A DNA stretch of 64,000 nt from an uncultured Thalassotalea sp. GTDB lineage: Bacteria > Pseudomonadota > Gammaproteobacteria > Enterobacterales > Alteromonadaceae. The translations under genes were made by a program, and so were the position numbers. The stretch covers positions 61,184 through 125,183 of the forward strand of contig CANMZP010000011.1 of NCBI GenBank assembly GCA_947502355.1. The letters are read 5' to 3'. Shown here piece by piece: positions 45,244 to 53,868 of the stretch (positions are counted from its first letter, which is position 1; each line of letters starts with the position of its first letter). The notes below the pieces were generated by a model. That model was not told where the DNA came from and did no database searches. It saw only the letters and a program-made list of their open reading frames with translations.

Positions 45244-45885
45244 TTACCCTTTATGCGCCGTACTTTTTTTGATCTGGTTGGCAAATTGATCTATCAAGGT
45301 GACCGTTTGCTTGGCGTATACCATCGATGTATGACTGTGATTAATAACGATATGCTTACTCATACCCGGAATTTCAGTTTCCGCAACGCTCACCGTGCCG
45401 TCGGACTCCGTGATGTCGTCACGCATCACCCTTTCAAGCAATGGTCTTGCACCTATTTTTAATTTTCCAGCAATAGAAATCAATTTCTGCGGTAAAGGCC
45501 ACTCTTGTTCAAATTCCGTTGGAATGAGCCCGAAATCAATGGACGTGCCCAACAGGGTATGTAAATTAATCTTTTGCAGCTCTTCAACAATCCTAGAGCC
45601 TTGATGTGGGGTGCCCAAGGTAATGACCATAGGCACTTTTTCTACCGAAACTTGGTGGGTAAGTAAATATTCTTTTATGACCAAGCCCCCAAGAGAGTGC
45701 CCAACCATCAGTGCAGGGCCATGCTCTACCACATCATCGAGTTTTTTAAATAAATGGCGTTTATCGGTTTTGGTGCTTGGGTAGGATAGGTTTTCAACCT
45801 GCCAACCTAACTTGGTTAAACGCTTGGCGAGCGGTGACATAATCAAGCTATGCATAAACAACCCATGCAACAAAATGATTTTCAT
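45244..45885 (-). CDS. Alpha/beta hydrolase, lipase/esterase-like
   Basis: A 213-residue alpha/beta hydrolase. MKIILLHGLFMHSLIMSPLA opens with the oxyanion-hole HG motif, and ALMVGHSLGGLVIKEYLL carries the nucleophile serine in GHSLGG. VITLGTPHQGSRIVEEL is typical of the lipase/PGAP1-like group, with a likely catalytic histidine in HIVINHSHTSMVY. No signal peptide is seen. Its ATG overlaps the RND permease stop by one base (TAATG), so the pump and hydrolase are cotranslated. Substrate unknown. Confidence 0.85.
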   Translation of the reverse strand: MKIILLHGLFMHSLIMSPLAKRLTKLGWQVENLSYPSTKTDKRHLFKKLDDVVEHGPALMVGHSLGGLVIKEYLLTHQVSVEKVPMVITLGTPHQGSRIVEELQKINLHTLLGTSIDFGLIPTEFEQEWPLPQKLISIAGKLKIGARPLLERVMRDDITESDGTVSVAETEIPGMSKHIVINHSHTSMVYAKQTVTLIDQFANQIKKSTAHKG

Positions 45886-48800
45886 TAAGCAGGTTTCCTT
45901 TGTGGTTCACGACCAAGTTTACGCCTAAAAAAGCGCGCAATGTCGTTTTGAATCAAATACAGTGAAGGGATCAAGAATAAGGTGATCACCGTCGCAAACA
46001 TAATGCCAAAGCCAAGCGAAATCGCCATTGGAATAATAAACTGCGCCTGCAAACTGGTTTCAAAGTAAATCGGTAAGATCCCAAAGAAGGTCGTAAGTGA
46101 GGTTAATAATATCGCTCTAAATCGCAATACCCCAGAATCCACCACAATATCCATTAATCGGCGGCCCGTTCTTTTGGCATTGTTAATAAAGTCGACCAAA
46201 ATTAATGAGTCATTAACCACAACCCCGGTTAACGCGATAAAGCCAAACATTGACATCATATTAATGGTTTTATCCATTACCCAATGGCCAAAGATTGCCC
46301 CAATGATACCAAATGGGATCACCGACATAATGATCAATGGTTGAATATACGACTTGGTCGGTATGGCAATTAACCCATAAATTAAAAACAGGGCAATAAT
46401 CGCACACACCATTAACTGTTCTAAGAAGTCTTGCTGATCTTTGCTCGCGCCTTCCATTCCAGAAGCAACGGACGGATGGTCCGCTAAAATAGCGGGGATT
46501 ATCTCACCGTTAAATTCTTCAATAATTTTACGCGATTCGACTTTTGCACTATCAATTTCTGCCGAAATTTTAATGGTACGCTTTTGGTTAATGCGGGTGA
46601 TTTTTGAGAATCCCTGGCCAATTTCCACATCGGCTACTTGATAAAATGGCACTTCAGTACCATCGGGCGCTCTTATCCACATTTCTTCTAAATCGGACAT
46701 TGAACGGCGGTCTTCTTTCGGGTAGCGGATCATCACTTTCACTTCATCGCGACCACGCTGAATGCGTTGTGCTTCATGCCCGTAAAACGCTTGACGAACC
46801 TGTTTACCCAAATCGCCAAGGGTAATACCCAATAGCTCCGCTTGTGGCTTAATGCTCAATTTAATTTCGGTACTGCCTCGGCTAAATGAGTTAGTAATGT
46901 CGTAAACACCTTCAAAATCGTGTAACTGACTTTGCAACTGCAAGGCCGCCAGTTCAAGCTCTAGATCGTCATCACCGGTTAATTGAAACTCCAACGCCGA
47001 GCCACCGCCTGCATTCGTACCAGCAAACAATTTCAGCTCACGCACACCAGGAATTTCACCAATATCATCGCGCCACAGTTTTTCAATTTCAAAGGCATCA
47101 AGCTCACGCTCTTCCGGTTTGCTCAGCTCCATCATAAAGCCACCCGATAAATCACCAGAGGTGTAATTTAACAGGTGCTTGGCAAAGGTTTCATCGCCAA
47201 TTTTATGGCGTTCAGCTACCCGATACCCCGCTTCAACAATTTGATTTAAAGCATCATTACGCTGCTTTGGATCGGCGCCATCAACCATCACTAAGCGGCC
47301 CTGAATAAAATCGGTTGGCACATTTGGAAAAACTTCCACTTTAACAAATGAGCCTGAGATCAGCCCTACTGACAGAAAGAATATCGCCACAAAACACGCC
47401 ATGGTGTTATAACGGTATTCAAACGCTTTTTGGGCAAGCTTGCGGTAGCGATTTTGAATAAAGTTATCTAACCAAGTTTTGAATTTGGTTTGGATTTTAT
47501 GTATCGGATTACGACTATTCGGATCAATTTCAGTGTATTTCATATGGCCTAAATGCGCCGGTAGAATCCATTTCGATTCGATCATCGAAAACACCAGACA
47601 CAAACACACCACCACCGAAATAGATAAAAAGAAGCCCGCAAAGGTGGCATCAATAAACAGCAGAGGAGCAAAGGCGGCAATGGTGGTTAACACCCCAAAG
47701 GTTGCAGGTACCGCAACACGATGCGCACCTTCAACCACGTTATCAATACTATGGCCATTTTTAGAGACATTCGAGTACACACTTTCAGCAATAACAATGG
47801 CATCATCAACAACAATACCCAGCACCATAATAAAGGCAAATAGGCTTATCATGTTTACCGTAACGGAAAATGGGCCAAGCAGTGGCATCATCATAAAAGT
47901 ACCAAGGAAACAAATTGGAATACCAATCATGACCCAAAACGCCACACGAACTCGCAGGAATAACGTTAAGATTAAGAAGACTAGCAAGGCCCCCATGGCC
48001 AAGTTACTAAACATCATGCCTAAACGAGCCGCTAGGTAATAAGAGGCATCACCATAAACGGTTACTTCGACTCCTTCAGGTAAGGTCAATTGCTTTTTCG
48101 CAACGTACTCTTTTACTTGCTCAGCAATAACTAAGTCATTTTGATCAGACGTGGATTTAACTCGAATATTGGTAGCATTATGGCTATCAAAACGCGAAAA
48201 GCCTTCATCTTCAACAAACGTGTCTATAACGTTTGCAATATCACCTAAGGTAATGTGGGTACCATCTGGGCTTCTTTTCAACAGCAGTTTTGAGTACTCT
48301 TCGCCGGTATAAGCTTGGCCATCGGTACGAATTTGAATATAACCACCGTCGGCTCTAATCGTGCCACCGGGTAAGTCAAGGGAAGAGCGATTAATCGCCT
48401 CACTGATCATGTCAAAGGTTAAGCCATATTCAATCAGCTTAATTTCAGACACTTCAATTGAAATTTCATAATCTAGCGCGCCAACCACTTCGGCAATATT
48501 TACATCGGGCAATTCAACCACTTCATCACGGATATCTTGCGCCAGTTCTTGTCTTGAGCGTCGGTCCATATCACCATTAACCGCGATCCATAACACATCC
48601 CCTTCCCACTCTTGCTTGTAGACTAACGGGCGCTCAATTTGGCCGGGGAAAGTGGTAATGGTATCAACCTGCATTTGAATTTCATCCAATTTCTCTTCTA
48701 ATGAGTAACCAGAGCTGATTTCAATGCTAACACTACCAAAGCCTTCATTGGCTTCTGAGGTGATACGTTTGATCCCTTGAATATCTTCAAGGACCTCTTC

Positions 48801-49025
48801 AATTTTTAAAATAACCGATTGTTCAACATCTTCTGGTGATGCCCCATTATGGGCAACCGTCACCATGATCACATTGGAACTGAAGTCAGGAAACATTTTC
48901 TTGGTGATGTTGTTATAGGAGTAAATCCCCATCACCATTATCATCACCATCAATAAATTAGCGGCAACAGTATTATGCGCAAACCAGGCAATAATACCGG
49001 TTTTTTTCGATTGCATTTCACTCAT
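45885..49025 (-). CDS. RND efflux transporter, inner-membrane permease
   Basis: A 1046-residue proton-driven RND pump (HAE1/AcrB-like). N-terminal helix and porter domain start at about residue 12 (AWFAHNTVAANLLMVMIMVM) and FPDFSSNVIMVTVAHNGASPEDVEQSV is conserved. TM4 contains FIMVLGIVVDDAIVIAE with the paired aspartates of the proton relay. The second half repeats the fold with GVVVNDSLILVDFINNAKR. It is adjacent to its adaptor, 5 bases downstream, with no outer-membrane channel gene, so a TolC-like partner is encoded elsewhere. The substrate cannot be inferred. Confidence 0.95.
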   Translation of the reverse strand: MSEMQSKKTGIIAWFAHNTVAANLLMVMIMVMGIYSYNNITKKMFPDFSSNVIMVTVAHNGASPEDVEQSVILKIEEVLEDIQGIKRITSEANEGFGSVSIEISSGYSLEEKLDEIQMQVDTITTFPGQIERPLVYKQEWEGDVLWIAVNGDMDRRSRQELAQDIRDEVVELPDVNIAEVVGALDYEISIEVSEIKLIEYGLTFDMISEAINRSSLDLPGGTIRADGGYIQIRTDGQAYTGEEYSKLLLKRSPDGTHITLGDIANVIDTFVEDEGFSRFDSHNATNIRVKSTSDQNDLVIAEQVKEYVAKKQLTLPEGVEVTVYGDASYYLAARLGMMFSNLAMGALLVFLILTLFLRVRVAFWVMIGIPICFLGTFMMMPLLGPFSVTVNMISLFAFIMVLGIVVDDAIVIAESVYSNVSKNGHSIDNVVEGAHRVAVPATFGVLTTIAAFAPLLFIDATFAGFFLSISVVVCLCLVFSMIESKWILPAHLGHMKYTEIDPNSRNPIHKIQTKFKTWLDNFIQNRYRKLAQKAFEYRYNTMACFVAIFFLSVGLISGSFVKVEVFPNVPTDFIQGRLVMVDGADPKQRNDALNQIVEAGYRVAERHKIGDETFAKHLLNYTSGDLSGGFMMELSKPEERELDAFEIEKLWRDDIGEIPGVRELKLFAGTNAGGGSALEFQLTGDDDLELELAALQLQSQLHDFEGVYDITNSFSRGSTEIKLSIKPQAELLGITLGDLGKQVRQAFYGHEAQRIQRGRDEVKVMIRYPKEDRRSMSDLEEMWIRAPDGTEVPFYQVADVEIGQGFSKITRINQKRTIKISAEIDSAKVESRKIIEEFNGEIIPAILADHPSVASGMEGASKDQQDFLEQLMVCAIIALFLIYGLIAIPTKSYIQPLIIMSVIPFGIIGAIFGHWVMDKTINMMSMFGFIALTGVVVNDSLILVDFINNAKRTGRRLMDIVVDSGVLRFRAILLTSLTTFFGILPIYFETSLQAQFIIPMAISLGFGIMFATVITLFLIPSLYLIQNDIARFFRRKLGREPQRKPA

Positions 49026-49030
49026 TCAGA

Positions 49031-50314
49031 TTATTTCACCTCAACTTGCGTTGTGGCAACTTGCGTGTTTTCTAAATCATCTTCAGGAGATTTTTTCGGC
49101 GCTTTGGGTGCTTTGCTTTCTTCACCTTTCACGCGTAAAGACATCCCCTGAACAGCGGTTGAAATTTTGGTTAAGACCAAGCGGTGGCCCGCTTTAATGG
49201 TGTTTTTAATGTACACATTTTTGCTATCGGTGCGGATAACCTTAACTTCAACAATATCCAACTTATTGTCGGGTGTAACGGTATTAATCCGGTTCGAGCC
49301 ATAAAGGGCGGTGCGCGGGAATTGAATGATGTTGTTTACGGTTTTACCTGCCACTTTGGCTTCAACAAACATACCAATTCGTAACTCTTCGTCTTGTTCG
49401 TTATTAAACAAGTTATACGGATCGTCAATTTGTGCCACTAAGTAATGCACCCGAGAGCTGTTATTAACCACCCCTTCATATCGGGTAATAAACGAATGCC
49501 ATGACAAGGTTTCTCCGGCCATTTGTGAATTAATGGTCACGGCACGAGATTTATCTTGTCGCTCATTAATTTTTGGTAAATCAATAAAGCCCACATCTTT
49601 TTGTTTGATTGGTAAACGTACTTCAGCATAATCGACGGCAATCATCTTTGCTAATTGACTGTTTACAGAAACGTATTGACCAATATCCACAAATTTTTCG
49701 GTGATTAAGGCATCATATGGCGCAATAATGATGGTGTCATCAAGCTTAATTTGCGCTTCTTTGAAGTCGGCCTGTGCGGCTTTTAAATCAGCCTCGGCCT
49801 TTTTTAACTGCGGCAAACGTAGCGCCAGTACAGGGGCTTCTTCTAGGGTACGACCTGTTAGCCCCCACTCATCTTCTGCCTGCTTAGCACGTGCTTGTTG
49901 TTCAATCAGTTGAGCCTGCATTGATTCAACGCGAGATTCCGCTTCCAATAACGCAACCTCATAAGTGATCGGGTCAATTTTTAACAACACCTCACCCTTT
50001 TTGAAAAAGCCACCGACTTTAAATTTAAGTGATGTTTCGAGTACCGTTCCAGATACCTCTGAGGTATTAATCGTTTCAGTGCGTGGGACAACCGTACCTT
50101 GAGATTCAATTTCAAACGTCACATCTTGCACCTGCAACGGCATCACATCGACTAAGGTCGCCAGCGTTTTTGCCGGCTTCTTTTCTGGTTGCTGTGCCAT
50201 CGAAGACATAATGCTTAGCCCGATAAGACCGAACAAAATAATTAAAATAGGCGTGCCGATTAAGAACCACTTACTTTTTGTCTTAGCGAAAGACTGACTG
50301 CTTGATGAATTCAT
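49031..50314 (-). CDS. RND efflux periplasmic adaptor protein
   Basis: The membrane-fusion subunit linking the RND permease to an outer-membrane channel. The start is the first ATG (50314); an upstream TTG would add 12 residues. It has an N-terminal membrane anchor (WFLIGTPILIILFGLIGLSIM), a lipoyl/barrel region (QGTVVPRTETINTSEVSG, KVGGFFKKGEVLLKIDP), a coiled-coil hairpin (LLEAESRVESMQAQLIEQQA to about residue 190) and an IIAPYDALITEKFVDIGQYV stretch typical of the family. The C-terminal tail is lysine/acidic-rich and atypical. It begins the adaptor-permease-hydrolase operon. Confidence 0.92.
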   Translation of the reverse strand: MNSSSSQSFAKTKSKWFLIGTPILIILFGLIGLSIMSSMAQQPEKKPAKTLATLVDVMPLQVQDVTFEIESQGTVVPRTETINTSEVSGTVLETSLKFKVGGFFKKGEVLLKIDPITYEVALLEAESRVESMQAQLIEQQARAKQAEDEWGLTGRTLEEAPVLALRLPQLKKAEADLKAAQADFKEAQIKLDDTIIIAPYDALITEKFVDIGQYVSVNSQLAKMIAVDYAEVRLPIKQKDVGFIDLPKINERQDKSRAVTINSQMAGETLSWHSFITRYEGVVNNSSRVHYLVAQIDDPYNLFNNEQDEELRIGMFVEAKVAGKTVNNIIQFPRTALYGSNRINTVTPDNKLDIVEVKVIRTDSKNVYIKNTIKAGHRLVLTKISTAVQGMSLRVKGEESKAPKAPKKSPEDDLENTQVATTQVEVK

Positions 50315-50384
50315 AGTTAACGTGTATTTCCAAAAATTATTCAAAAACAAAAGACTGGCTAGCCATAAAAGCTGCCAAATTCAG

Positions 50385-50759
50385 TTACTTATTATTAAAT
50401 TGCTGCCAAGATTTGAGCATCAATATAAAATCATCGATACCACAACTGCCTTGGCTATTTTGCTCAAAATCGTCCACATCACCAATAAGTTCTTCGGGTA
50501 AAGAACCATCAAGATGGTCAACATTGGCTTTTATTTCTACTTCCCCAAACTCTACCGTTAGGGTGTACTCTTGCCCAACAAGCCGATTTTCCATGTCAGT
50601 GGTTTGCTGCTCAATGGCATGAACAAATGCCCAAATGCGCTCGATTTGTTCACCGCTACCCACTTCGGTTTCTAACCATGGCCCGAATACTTCGTGTTCA
50701 TAACTGAATTTGGCCATGGGCGAGCCGGTGATAAAATCTTTACGAAATTCATATTCCAT
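50385..50759 (-). CDS. yacL: YacL / UPF0231 family protein
   Basis: A 124-residue cytoplasmic protein of unknown function matching E. coli YacL (UPF0231). Shared features are MEYEFRKDFITGSPMAKFSY with HEVFGPWLETEV, GQEYTLTVEFGEVEIKANVD and the cysteine-containing GSCGIDDFILMLKSWQQF tail. It is divergent from fau and located just after the efflux adaptor start region. Confidence 0.85.
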   Translation of the reverse strand: MEYEFRKDFITGSPMAKFSYEHEVFGPWLETEVGSGEQIERIWAFVHAIEQQTTDMENRLVGQEYTLTVEFGEVEIKANVDHLDGSLPEELIGDVDDFEQNSQGSCGIDDFILMLKSWQQFNNK

Positions 50760-50885
50760 AATGGTTTAACGTTTATTGATAGATAGGGTCAGTATAACAA
50801 TTGCGTATTTATTATGCTTGCATCCTTTAGGAATTGATAATAATAATGTGTAACAAATTTAACATATTTTTTTGAGTAAAAACCC

Positions 50886-51467
50886 GTGCCAAGCAGAAAC
50901 GATATCCGCCAATTCATTCGCCAAAAACGGCGAACGCTAAGCACCGAACAACAACGGATTGCAAGTTCGTTACTGGCCGAGCAACTTTTTGCGCAACCCG
51001 AAGTTCAACAAGCCAAGCATATTGCCATATACCTCGCTAATGATGGAGAAATCAACCTATCGCGATTCCAGCAAGCGTGCAGGCAACACAATAAACACGT
51101 ATATTTGCCCGTTTTGCATCCTTTTTGTCAGGGGCACCTCTTGTTCCTTCATTATGATAAACACACCCCGATGCACAAAAATCAATACGGCATTTTAGAA
51201 CCCAAATTGGCCGTGCAAAGTGTTATGCCCGTACAACAACTTGACCTGATCTTAACTCCGTTAGTGGCCTTTGATGCGTTAGGCAATCGCCTTGGTATGG
51301 GCGGCGGCTATTATGACCGAACTCTTGCCTTTAAAGACTCGAACCCTAATACGGGTCCCCATGTTTTTGGCGTTGCCCACCAGATCCAAAAAATAGACGT
51401 GGTACCAACCGAGTCCTGGGATATCCCATTAGCAAGAATAATTACCGATAATGGTTGCTATTATTAG
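50886..51467 (+). CDS. fau: 5-formyltetrahydrofolate cyclo-ligase
   Basis: Converts 5-formyl-THF to 5,10-methenyl-THF using ATP (YgfA/Fau). The 193-residue protein starts at GTG (50886). Motifs are [66 protein letters not shown] (the ATP/folate signature) and [21 protein letters not shown]. In many gammaproteobacteria the 6S RNA gene precedes this gene; here only 126 bases separate it from the divergent yacL and no 6S-like hairpin is seen. It lies at the start of the fau-rpiA-serA block. Confidence 0.95.
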   Translation: MPSRNDIRQFIRQKRRTLSTEQQRIASSLLAEQLFAQPEVQQAKHIAIYLANDGEINLSRFQQACRQHNKHVYLPVLHPFCQGHLLFLHYDKHTPMHKNQYGILEPKLAVQSVMPVQQLDLILTPLVAFDALGNRLGMGGGYYDRTLAFKDSNPNTGPHVFGVAHQIQKIDVVPTESWDIPLARIITDNGCYY

Positions 51468-51519
51468 CCATATTCATAATGACATTGTAGAATTACCCAA
51501 AAAACTCACAGGAACAATC

Positions 51520-52176
51520 ATGACTCAAGACGAAATGAAAAAAGCTGCGGCGATTAAAGCGCTAGACTATGTTGAAAAAGGCTCTATCGTAGGCGTTGGT
51601 ACGGGCTCAACCGTAAATCACTTCATTGATGCCTTAGCAACAATGAAGCACGATATTGAAGGTGCCGTTTCCAGTTCTGAAGCCTCAACCGAAAAGCTTG
51701 AAGCCTACGGCATTGAAGTATTTGATTTAAACTCAGTAGACAAATTATCGGTTTATGTCGATGGTGCGGATGAGATCAATGCTCAAAACCATATGATCAA
51801 AGGTGGCGGTGCTGCTTTAACACGCGAAAAAATTGTTGCGGCTGTGGCCGATTCATTTGTTTGTATTGCTGATGAAACCAAGGTTGTTGATGTTCTTGGT
51901 CAATTTCCATTACCCGTTGAAGTTATCCCTATGGCTCGCAGCTACGTGGCAAGAGAATTAGTCAAGCTTGGTGGTGATCCCGTATACCGCGAAGGCGTTA
52001 TTACCGATAACGGCAACGTGATTTTAGATGTTCATAATATGCAAATCACCGATCCGGTTGCTATGGAAACTCGCATTAATGCCATTGTTGGTGTGGTAAC
52101 CAATGGGTTATTTGCACAGCGCGGTGCCAATGTATTGGTTCTTGGCACACCGCAAGGCAGCAAAGTCGTCGGTTAA
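51520..52176 (+). CDS. rpiA: Ribose-5-phosphate isomerase A
   Basis: Interconverts ribose 5-phosphate and ribulose 5-phosphate in the pentose phosphate pathway. The start at 51520 is supported by ACAGGAACA upstream and gives 218 residues, the normal length; the open frame extends upstream to 51451 but overlaps fau. Motifs are [65 protein letters not shown] (catalytic Asp/Lys/Glu region) and [20 protein letters not shown] 14-base tandem duplication ends exactly around its stop codon. Confidence 0.97.
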   Translation: MTQDEMKKAAAIKALDYVEKGSIVGVGTGSTVNHFIDALATMKHDIEGAVSSSEASTEKLEAYGIEVFDLNSVDKLSVYVDGADEINAQNHMIKGGGAALTREKIVAAVADSFVCIADETKVVDVLGQFPLPVEVIPMARSYVARELVKLGGDPVYREGVITDNGNVILDVHNMQITDPVAMETRINAIVGVVTNGLFAQRGANVLVLGTPQGSKVVG

Positions 52177-52189
52177 AAGTCGTCGGTTA
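52162..52189 (+). repeat. 14-base tandem duplication across the rpiA stop
   Basis: AAAGTCGTCGGTTA repeated twice back to back. The first copy encodes KVVG and the stop of rpiA; the second is untranslated in the same frame after TAA. It looks like a replication-slippage duplication. Confidence 0.85.
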
Positions 52190-52221
52190 ATAACCACCGC
52201 TTTCTGCTAAAAACAAAATAA

Positions 52222-52282
52222 CACCTTATATCCACTTTGACGTTGGCAATCGAGTACATTGTCAACGTCACCGTATAAGGTG
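52222..52282. repeat. Long imperfect hairpin between rpiA and serA
   Basis: Outer arms CACCTTATA / TATAAGGTG and inner arms TTGACGTTGGCAA / TTGTCAACGTCA enclose a 9-base loop. There is no T run, so a terminator is doubtful. Alternatives are a small palindromic repeat, an operator, or a processing structure. Another ~175 bases without a gene follow before serA. Confidence 0.6.
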
Positions 52283-52458
52283 GTGCACTTCTTCCTCCTT
52301 ACTCTTTGCTGCAAACGTATTAGAAACAAACGACATAAGTTGTTTAAAAAACTTCTTTCGAGTTTTAACTCTATATGATAGTTTTATAGTCATCCCCAGA
52401 TATCTAGCCGTCCATTAGGGCAAACGACTAGAGCAACGACATAAAGGTTAATAGCACC

Positions 52459-53688
52459 ATGAGCAGAACATCTCTTCATAAAGATAAAATTAAAATTCTC
52501 TTATTAGAAGGGGTCCATCAGTCGGCATTAGAAATTTTAAAATCTAATGGTTACAGTAATATCGAGTACCTAAAAGGCTCAGTTACCGACGAAGAATTAA
52601 AAGAAAAAATCGCCAATGTGCATTTTGTTGGTATTCGCTCTCGTACCCAATTAACCGAAGAGGTACTGGACCATGCCAATAAATTGGCTGCCATTGGTTG
52701 TTTTTGTATCGGTACCAATCAGGTTGATATTGGTTCAGCACAAATTCGTGGTATTCCAGTATTTAATGCGCCATTTTCCAATACCCGTTCGGTTGCGGAA
52801 TTAGTCTTGGGTGAAATCCTGCTTTTACTTCGCGGCATTCCGGAAAAAAGCGCCAAAGCCCATCGTGGTGTTTGGGACAAGTCAGCGGTTGGCTCAGTTG
52901 AGGCACGTGGTAAAACACTCGGCATTATTGGTTATGGTCACATTGGTACCCAATTAGGGATCATGGCAGAGCACATTGGTATGCGCGTTAAATTTTATGA
53001 TATTGAAACCAAGCTGCCATTGGGAAATGCGTCGCAAGTTGACAGTCTGACAGAACTACTGAACATTTCAGATGTTATCTCATTGCACGTACCAGAAACC
53101 GTCTCGACCCAAAACATGATAGGTGCGGCAGAATTTGATGCGATGAAACAAGGTGCTATTTTAATTAATGCGGCTCGCGGTACGGTGGTAGATATTCCGG
53201 CACTGGCTGAAGCGCTGGAGTCAGAGAAAATTGCCGGTGCGGCAATTGATGTTTTCCCTGTTGAGCCGAAAACCAATAATGACGAGTTTATTTCTCAATT
53301 GCGCGGCTTCGACAATGTGATTTTAACACCGCACATTGGTGGCAGTACCAAAGAAGCACAAGAAAATATTGGCCGCGAAGTGGCAGGTAAAATCGTGAAG
53401 TACTCAGATAATGGCTCTACGCTATCGGCAGTAAACTTCCCTGAAGTATCATTACCGGCGCATATCGACCGCTCTCGTTTATTCCATATTCACCACAACA
53501 TTCCTGGTGTCTTAACCCAAATTAACCAAGCGTTTGCTAATCGCAATATTAATATCTCGGCGCAGTACCTGCAAACCGATGAAAAAATTGGCTACGTGGT
53601 TATTGATGTCGATTCTGCAGACAGCGAAACCGCATTAAAAGAGCTAAAAGCAATTGATGGGACCATTCGAGCACGTTTGATTCACTAA
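52459..53688 (+). CDS. serA: D-3-phosphoglycerate dehydrogenase
   Basis: Commits 3-phosphoglycerate to serine synthesis, NAD-linked and usually serine-inhibited. At 409 residues it matches E. coli SerA. Domains are a catalytic domain, a Rossmann domain with GKTLGIIGYGHIGTQLGIMAEHIG (NAD motif), the catalytic Arg in NAARGTVVDIPALAEAL, the Glu-His pair in the HIGGSTKEAQENIG segment, and a C-terminal ACT regulatory domain (about 335-409; FHIHHNIPGVLTQINQAFA). Position beside rpiA is standard. A terminator follows. Confidence 0.97.
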   Translation: MSRTSLHKDKIKILLLEGVHQSALEILKSNGYSNIEYLKGSVTDEELKEKIANVHFVGIRSRTQLTEEVLDHANKLAAIGCFCIGTNQVDIGSAQIRGIPVFNAPFSNTRSVAELVLGEILLLLRGIPEKSAKAHRGVWDKSAVGSVEARGKTLGIIGYGHIGTQLGIMAEHIGMRVKFYDIETKLPLGNASQVDSLTELLNISDVISLHVPETVSTQNMIGAAEFDAMKQGAILINAARGTVVDIPALAEALESEKIAGAAIDVFPVEPKTNNDEFISQLRGFDNVILTPHIGGSTKEAQENIGREVAGKIVKYSDNGSTLSAVNFPEVSLPAHIDRSRLFHIHHNIPGVLTQINQAFANRNINISAQYLQTDEKIGYVVIDVDSADSETALKELKAIDGTIRARLIH

Positions 53689-53720
53689 TCATATTCACTC
53701 GACAAAATAGAGAATATGCT

Positions 53721-53749
53721 AAAAGGCAAGCCCTCATGCTTGCCTTTTT
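53721..53749 (+). terminator. Terminator after serA
   Basis: Stem AAAAGGCAAG / CTTGCCTTTT with a short loop and T run. Confidence 0.9.
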
Positions 53750-53868
53750 CGTACCTGCCTTTCTATGGTTGTTTAAAAAACAGAAAATACTGAACTCCAT
53801 CAATACATTTCTGAGTATTATTATGATACGCTTTGTAAGCGATTCTAGGTTAAGAATCACCTATTGCG

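Noticed and set aside
50760..50885. Possible 6S RNA gene before fau
   Set aside because: Only 126 bases are available between yacL and fau and no long closed hairpin is visible; 6S RNA needs about 180 bases.
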